In this document: in pieces, positions 58,692 through 64,000 of the stretch
Numbering within the stretch: position 1 is the stretch's first letter
Layout: each line of letters opens with the position of its first letter
Assembly: GCA_011009095.1 (NCBI GenBank)
Contig: VTPC01091309.1
Location: forward strand, 177,410-241,409
Source of the DNA: Ignelater luminosus
Lineage: Eukaryota > Arthropoda > Insecta > Coleoptera > Elateridae
Length of the DNA: 64,000 nucleotides
Direction of reading: 5' to 3'
Program-made: the position numbers and the translations under genes
Notes under the pieces: generated by a model
Databases searched by the model: none
Told to the model about the DNA's origin: nothing
Seen by the model: the letters and a program-made list of their open reading frames with translations, nothing else

Positions 58692-59565
58692 TAAATAAAG
58701 GAGTAGGGCAAGGTGACGCAATGTCAGCCACAAAATTCAACTTAACACTCGAGTATATGACAAAAAAATCAATAAGGTAACAATAAGAACAAGGGGAAGG
58801 CAGATATTGGCATATGCTGAAGACTTAGTAGTAGTATCCAAAAGAAGAAAAATAATGAATGATTTGCTGAAAGAGATAGTGGACGAAGGCAAAAAAATAG
58901 GTTTAAAATTAAATGTAAAACAAAGCTAATTAGAATCGGTAAAGAACGAAGCAACAAAGGCATAAGAATAGGGAACTACACATTTGAGGAGGCTGATAAA
59001 TTTAAGTATTTCGGAGTTACAATAACGAATGACGGAAGCAGAAAAAACAAAACAAAAGAGAAGATAACAGCAGCCAAGAGAGCGTTGCAAATGAACCAAA
59101 GTGTATTAAGAATCAAGAACATCTCAAAGAGCTCCAAATTTAATTTATAAAACGACAATAAGACCAACAATTTTCTACGTAGCAGAAATAATGACAATGA
59201 CAAAAAAACATGAAGAAAACCTGAGGATAGCTGAAAGAAAAATATTAAGAGCAATATTAGAACCGATACGAGTAGTAGAAGGTGAATACAGATTACGAAC
59301 AAATAAAGAAATTGAACAAGAATGGGGAGAAGATTAATAATAAAAAAAAATAAAACAACAACAGGCAAAATGGGTGGGACATATAACAAGAACAGAGGAA
59401 GATAAAAGAATAAATATAATAACGAAACTCGCTACGAGGGGGAAGAATGAGAAAAGGAAGACCTAGGTTAAACTGGTTAAAAGAAGTCATTGAAGATTTG
59501 AAGAAGGCAGGCATCGGCAACACAGAAAAGAGAATAGAAGCTCTAAGAAGCGGCAAAACTTCATA
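58692..59565 (+). pseudogene. Reverse-transcriptase C-terminal half of a non-LTR element
   Basis: The plus strand begins at NKGVGQGDAMSATKFNLTLE (58692-58752). It continues with RGRQILAYAEDLVVVSKRRK (58795-58850), where the active-site box YADD has become YAED. GKKIGLKLNVKQS, FEEADKFKYFGVTITNDGS (58983-59038) and TTIRPTIFYVAEIMTM (59150-59200) come next, then AERKILRAILEP, AKWVGHITRTEEDK (59365-59405) and a terminal LRSGKTS before the stop at 59565. Frameshifts occur near 58925, 59145, 59335 and 59450. The endonuclease and fingers are absent: it is truncated exactly at the border with dispersed repeat B. An (ATT)n tail follows. Confidence 0.8.
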
Positions 59566-59579
59566 GGGGGTGTACGAGC

Positions 59580-59602
59580 CATTATTATTGTTATTATTAT
59601 TT
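59580..59602 (+). repeat. (ATT)n tail of the non-LTR fragment
   Basis: 'attattattgttattattat' directly follows the last codons of the retroelement. A short triplet-type tail at the 3' end is common in RTE-like elements. Confidence 0.7.
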
Positions 59603-60749
59603 CTCTCTGTTCCTTCTCACTGTATATTAATGATCTCGGTATTTTTATATTCGTTTGGAAACCTTTTGTTTCTTCATATTCACTTTTTGTTTGCTATTTG
59701 TTAGAGCAAATATTTAATAAAATTTAACAGAGCCGAGTATATTTTCAAAAGTATTGGTTATTATGATCAATTTATTGTAAGTGTGCTGTGCGGCATTTCT
59801 AGTAATTGCAGAGCCAGTAAATAATAAATTAATTAGCAGTTAATGCCATTGGCACTTTAGTAAACTGATACTGCTAGTTAGCCAGTTGAAAATAAATTAG
59901 ATTAATTCTTCAGCAGTGTAAATATCTTAGATACTATAAGAAAACTTAGATTAACTTGGAAGTCTTTTTAAAATTCAGTTTTTTAAGACTCATCAAGTCA
60001 TCAGTGCAGAAGTCTAATAAGCTCATACATTTAAAAACCAGAATTTTTTTCTCAACAGTAAAACTTTAAGTAAGTAACAAGTTTGATGCTTTGTTGACGA
60101 AAAGCATGATCAGTTTAAAAGATATTTAATAGTTTGATAGGTGTAAAGAGCTTCCATCAAATATGGTGTGCAGATATGGGGTAGTAAACTATCCAATTAC
60201 GTCTTTCATCTTCTAACTCTCTTAGTATATGTAATATTCTTCAGGAGTACAATTTTTATTGTGTCAATAAAAAGAATTTCAGATAAACAAGAGGTTTTCT
60301 TATCTGGCTAGATTATTATTGGTAGCTTTGTTATTTTTATCTGATATCTACCACTGCCGGTGCTAGTGTCAATATTATCTTTTATAATCTTTTTATTAAC
60401 GTCAGCCTGTTCAGTTTCTGATTAACTACCGGAAATACAGTTTTGATTGCTAGATTCTGTCCTGAAACTATGTAAAGTTTATACGAACTGTATAGATTAA
60501 ACCCATTAATATTGTACGACGTGCATTAATGCATCGCAAATAAAAGATAATCCTCGATGTTATAGTTCTGTGTAAAATGTTAATCAGACAGATAAATTTC
60601 CTTTTTACTTTTTACACTTAATCCTTAATAAAAATCTTCAAATAATAAAAATATGTTTACCCCTAATTACACTTTCTTTGAGAAATATTCTATACATCCT
60701 TCCTACTGCTAAATAGTACAAAATTAGAAACTTGAAATATAACGGTTTT
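59603..60749. other. AT-rich DNA, no gene seen
   Basis: No frame, array or inverted repeat was recognised. Confidence 0.4.
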
Positions 60750-62095
60750 GAAATCTTAAAGCATTGGTGGTTAATGACAGATATTTAGTGGGTGTTAATT
60801 TTGTGTGGGCAGAGGATGTAATTTGGGGTTAAAAAGGCGATCATCGATTAAAATTAATAAAGGTTAATCGTGTGCACAGGTAGAACAAAAAAAGGCTTTA
60901 TACAAAATTAAACATGGTTTAATTTTGTACTTTTCTGTAAAGCCACTCATTTGGTGAAAGTCTAGCTTAAGCAAATGCCTTTTTTCGGATTTCACAGATG
61001 GCAAACGTTAAAGAATCTTGAAAGGGTTTTAATCACCTTAATCGATTAGGATTAGGAGATTTTTATTTGGCTAATTTGTGCGGCATTATAACGCCCCCGT
61101 GAACTATAATAAAATGCCGGAAGCAATATTAAACATTGATGCAGCATTCTTATGAATGGCAGGTTGGAGGTGGTTGCAATTGATGCTAATTTGTGTGGGC
61201 GACTGATGTGGGGTCAGGGTTAAATTTACAACCAACGAATCTTGTATTTTTGACCTAGCCCAATTTAAATCGATTTCTGCTTTCGTGATAAATTATTTAT
61301 TAAACAAAGTTGTAGAATAGATTATCTTTAATCATGCTAGCTTTTTAGTCGAATTAAATTATCTACCAACATGTAGTTTTTTTTAGATTAATGATATACT
61401 TAAATAAATTAATATCGTGTCCACTGTAGTGAAGGACATAGTTTATATTGTTATTAATTTTTACGTATATGTAACTAATGAGTGATCAAGGTAAATGTGT
61501 TTATTAAATTGTTCGGTAACTTCAAGTAATTATGTACCTCTAATGAATGCTGATCGTATCAAAGGTCAATAGATGTATTCTCATTATTTATAAGAATCAA
61601 CATTTTTGACTACCGTATAACATAAAGAATCTTAGTTACTAATTAATTAAAATCTACACCCTGCCTCTCGTTCAGTACCTATTAGAGATTAAGACTAAAT
61701 TACTATAAAACATTCCTAAGCTGTTATTATTATTAGCATCTTTTGTGCTAGTGAATTTAAAAGAATCACATTATCTTTAAGATAAATAACGCGCAGTGTT
61801 AGTGTTAGAATATCATAACACAAAGCATCTTTGTTAATGACAGGATGGGAATAGTTGCAAATAAAGTGAAACTTAACACGGGTTACTGAAATGTAGAGTG
61901 GGTTCAAGGTAAGCGTTGTTATTGAAATACACCTAAATTCATAGTTTCTGACCTAGCCTAAATCAAATTCACTACAGATGTTATCGATAACCTAATCTCG
62001 GAATATTATGTCATGTGCACGACGTGCTATTTGATCAAAGGAATATCACCCTTGTAGGAATCTAGAGAGAATTGTAGAATAGATTAATTAACTAA
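60750..62095. repeat. Diverged motif array, right part (3 copies)
   Basis: Copies of the 53.3-54.3 kb motif lie at about 60765-60835, 61145-61220 ('aatggcaggttggaggtggt', 'tgtgtgggcgactgatgtgg', 'ggtcagggtt') and 61830-61915. Flanking text also repeats here: 'tttttgacctagcccaattt' (about 61237) against 'tttctgacctagcctaaatc' (about 61949), and 'tgtagaatagatta' at about 61310 and 62074. This indicates longer diverged monomers rather than isolated motifs. Confidence 0.7.
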
Positions 62096-63600
62096 CATTA
62101 ATTAATTCCGCTAAGTTGATAAGTATATTTATTAGGAGAAAGCATTGTACTAAATCAATATCCATTAAACCATAATTATTTAATGAGTTTTGAACATGAA
62201 TATATTGAAGTAATAATATTTTATTTTTGTGTACCCATCTTCAAATTAATTTTTTATATGCGTAGTGCATTTGCTTAACAAAATATTTGCTTATTATTTA
62301 TTCTTTCAAAACGATGTTTATCGTTAAAGCTAATGAGCAATTAGAAGTTTTCTAGTAGGTATAATTTTCTTTATTACAAACAATTGAAAGGTGTATAGAC
62401 AAAATAGTTTCTGAAAAAAACAATCTCATCAAAAAAGTCTCTTAGGACTGCATAAAAAATCAAAAGAACAAGATTGCCAATTCTATGGATGCGCCAACAT
62501 TAAACACAAAATTACAATAAACTACATTTTGAATTAAATATATAAATATTCTAATGTTTCCTTTTACCGTTATCTTACATCAAAACAATTCCGACTCAAA
62601 TGTTCTCCAAAACATTTAGACTTTGATCACCAAACATGATCGACTACCAACCTGATATCCTGTGGTACTAGCAACCTTTCAATGTGTTCTTAATTCACAA
62701 AGTTTTTCAAAGGTTCTGTTGTTGCAGATTATCTAACCTTCTTAAAGGTAGGCACAACAACCCTGATCTTCTTACATCACCAATTAAGGGAAGAAGGTTA
62801 ACTGATCTAATAGACATCTTTCAGTTTGTCTATAAAGATTTAGATCATCATGCAAGATCTTCACAAAAAATGATTGACCGAAACTTCCTAGTAGATTACA
62901 AATTGGCAAAGCATGTTCCAACTGAAACTGGATTTGTGTAGCTTTCTTTATTGCATACTTACTATTCAATCTACTAGCAGAAATTAGAGAAAAGAGGTAT
63001 TGATCATACCAGATAGTTTTGCATGTACACCATAGTATGTAAGCGATAACATACATCAGCCAACAAGAACGAAGTAATAAAACTTAAAAATCATTATCCT
63101 GATAGTGTCAACAATGTCAATATAAATTTGATTTTAACAATCCAAACAAATAGATCCATTGCAAAATTCTATTATTAGTATAATTTGAAAACAAAATTGA
63201 ATTTCTTCCCCTTTTCTGGATTTAGAAACAGTAATTTTGTTAGTTTAAGAATTTACTAATTTTGGTTTGACCGGTAACCAACTAATTTCTCTCAAGGTGA
63301 TACTGGCTGTGGACCGGCCGGGCGGCCCCCGGGCAAACTCGTTCCGAAATGAATCCTTAATCCCGACACCACCACTAGATTTAGCTCTACGAGCGGATTA
63401 TGCGAGTGAACACAAACTGACTTGCTACATCGAGAAGCAAAACAAACACAAACAGAAACTTTTCTTATGTTTTTGATTAAGATAGTTACTGAAAGTCGAA
63501 AAAGAAAACTGCAACTTTCTTCTGTCCTTTAGTCTACCACATATGCTTCAATAGCTGATCAAAAGCTGAACACGTAGCCATGAACAGTTGAAATCCGTAG
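62096..63600. other. No recognised gene; short GC-rich patch near 63310
   Basis: An 85-codon frame at 62684-62941 and a 69-codon frame at 63267-63476 are open but unrecognised. The latter crosses a GC-rich patch (ggaccggccgggcggccccc at about 63312-63331) unlike its surroundings. Confidence 0.35.
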
Positions 63601-63610
63601 CAAGTCAGTT

Positions 63611-63710
63611 TATCGACAACCATCTCATCGACAGACACTTCATCGACATGGACACTTCATCGACAGACACATCATCGACAACTATTTCCTCCACATGGGC
63701 ATTTCGTCGA
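63611..63710. repeat. ATCGAC-rich minisatellite (about 15-17 bp units)
   Basis: Successive units read atcgacaaccatctc, atcgacagacacttc, atcgacatggacacttc, atcgacagacacatc and atcgacaactatttc, then decaying copies with 'cgtcgat'. Five to six units are visible. Confidence 0.85.
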
Positions 63711-63804
63711 TATACAGATATACAGTGTGACAACAACAAACGCCCATTTTTAATTTTGTAATTTGTGATTTGTGGCCATCAGAATTCCATTAGAATATGT
63801 TACC

Positions 63805-64000
63805 AGCAGCAAGAACAAACAGCAACTTTTGGAGAACGGCTATGACAAGGAAAGAACCCGAGAAGACAGAACATATTGGAAATGTGAATAATATCTCACT
63901 GGATCACGCCAAGGACGAGATGTTACCAAAAATGGCGCCATTTCTCATGAGAACGATAAGTACAATCATTTACCACTGGGAGGAAGATTTGGAGCAGCAA
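63805..64000 (+). pseudogene. FLYWCH-type zinc finger fragment, cut by the window end
   Basis: The plus strand reads SKNKQQLLENGYD, then after a small shift DRTYWKCE-stop-YLTGSRQGRDVT, NGAISHENDKYNHLPL. This follows the FLYWCH pattern (GK..L...GY.Y...., W.C.......C.GR..T, then HNH.P). Here the second Cys (Ser in TGSRQGR) and the first His of HNH (Tyr in YNH) are changed, and a stop sits inside the finger. FLYWCH fingers occur in some host regulators and in MULE-type transposons. The damage and setting favour a transposon remnant. Sequence beyond the window is needed to tell. Confidence 0.5.

Noticed and set aside
58769..59556. Minus-strand Leu/Phe-rich frames of up to 137 codons
   Set aside because: They are antisense to the reverse-transcriptase fragment at 58692-59565.
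53290..62095. CRISPR array reading of the recurring motif
   Set aside because: Eukaryotic setting, spacing of hundreds of bases, and diverged repeats.

Overview
This 64 kb window looks like intergenic DNA from an insect (or at least arthropod) nuclear genome. It is strongly A+T-rich by eye, contains introns with GT..AG borders, has no operon-like gene packing, and has one 400-base run of N (a scaffold gap). It is filled with decayed copies of eukaryotic transposons: Transib, mariner/Tc1, pogo/Tigger, PIF/Harbinger, hAT-like, R2-like, RTE/CR1-like, BEL/Pao and Copia. The mixture, and two multicopy orphan protein families I recall from insect genomes, suggest a large repeat-rich insect genome such as a beetle or hemipteran; the species cannot be named from this window. 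I found no convincing host protein-coding gene and no tRNA or rRNA gene.

Layout. 0-4.3 kb: tail of a non-LTR retrotransposon, a BEL/Pao remnant, a GC-richer repeat cluster, and a Copia remnant ending in a fold-back hairpin. 4.9-8.3 kb: a Transib (RAG1-like) transposase on the minus strand, split by a complete mariner element (5552-6829). 8.3-11.7 kb: no recognisable gene. 11.7-14.0 kb: an orphan cysteine-rich gene on the minus strand between long diverged inverted repeats. 14.1-16.25 kb: a Tigger-like transposase followed by a BEL/Pao integrase end. 18.4-20.65 kb: a second orphan gene, ending in a cysteine-rich CXC-like domain, also between inverted repeats. 24.4-27.75 kb: a nearly full-length but broken RTE-like element on the minus strand, flanked by 85-bp direct repeats. 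28-37 kb: small remnants, a MITE-like element, an 80-bp tandem repeat and a PIF/Harbinger remnant with a MADF-like partner gene. 40-42 kb: a plus-strand non-LTR element. 44.0-44.4 kb: gap. 44.9-46.4 kb: an R2-like remnant. 46.85-48.1 kb: a hAT-like gene with an apparent 176-bp intron. 48.1-50.5 kb: a PIF/Harbinger transposase split by a Tc1/mariner-type element (48891-50098). 53.3-54.3 and 60.75-62.1 kb: two halves of an old array of a recurring motif of about 85 bp. 55.86-57.18 kb: the youngest-looking element, a transposon with perfect 29-bp terminal repeats and one reading-frame break in a homopolymer. 57.3-59.6 kb: an unidentified coding remnant holding a small palindromic element, then a dispersed repeat and a reverse-transcriptase tail. 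The window ends in a short ATCGAC-rich minisatellite and a partial FLYWCH zinc finger.

The genes do not form a pathway. The useful information is historical: two cases where one transposon jumped precisely into the open reading frame of another, two orphan families that the sequence suggests are carried by class II elements, and one nearly intact transposon. All family assignments come from reading translated motifs and remembered family features; no database search was possible.
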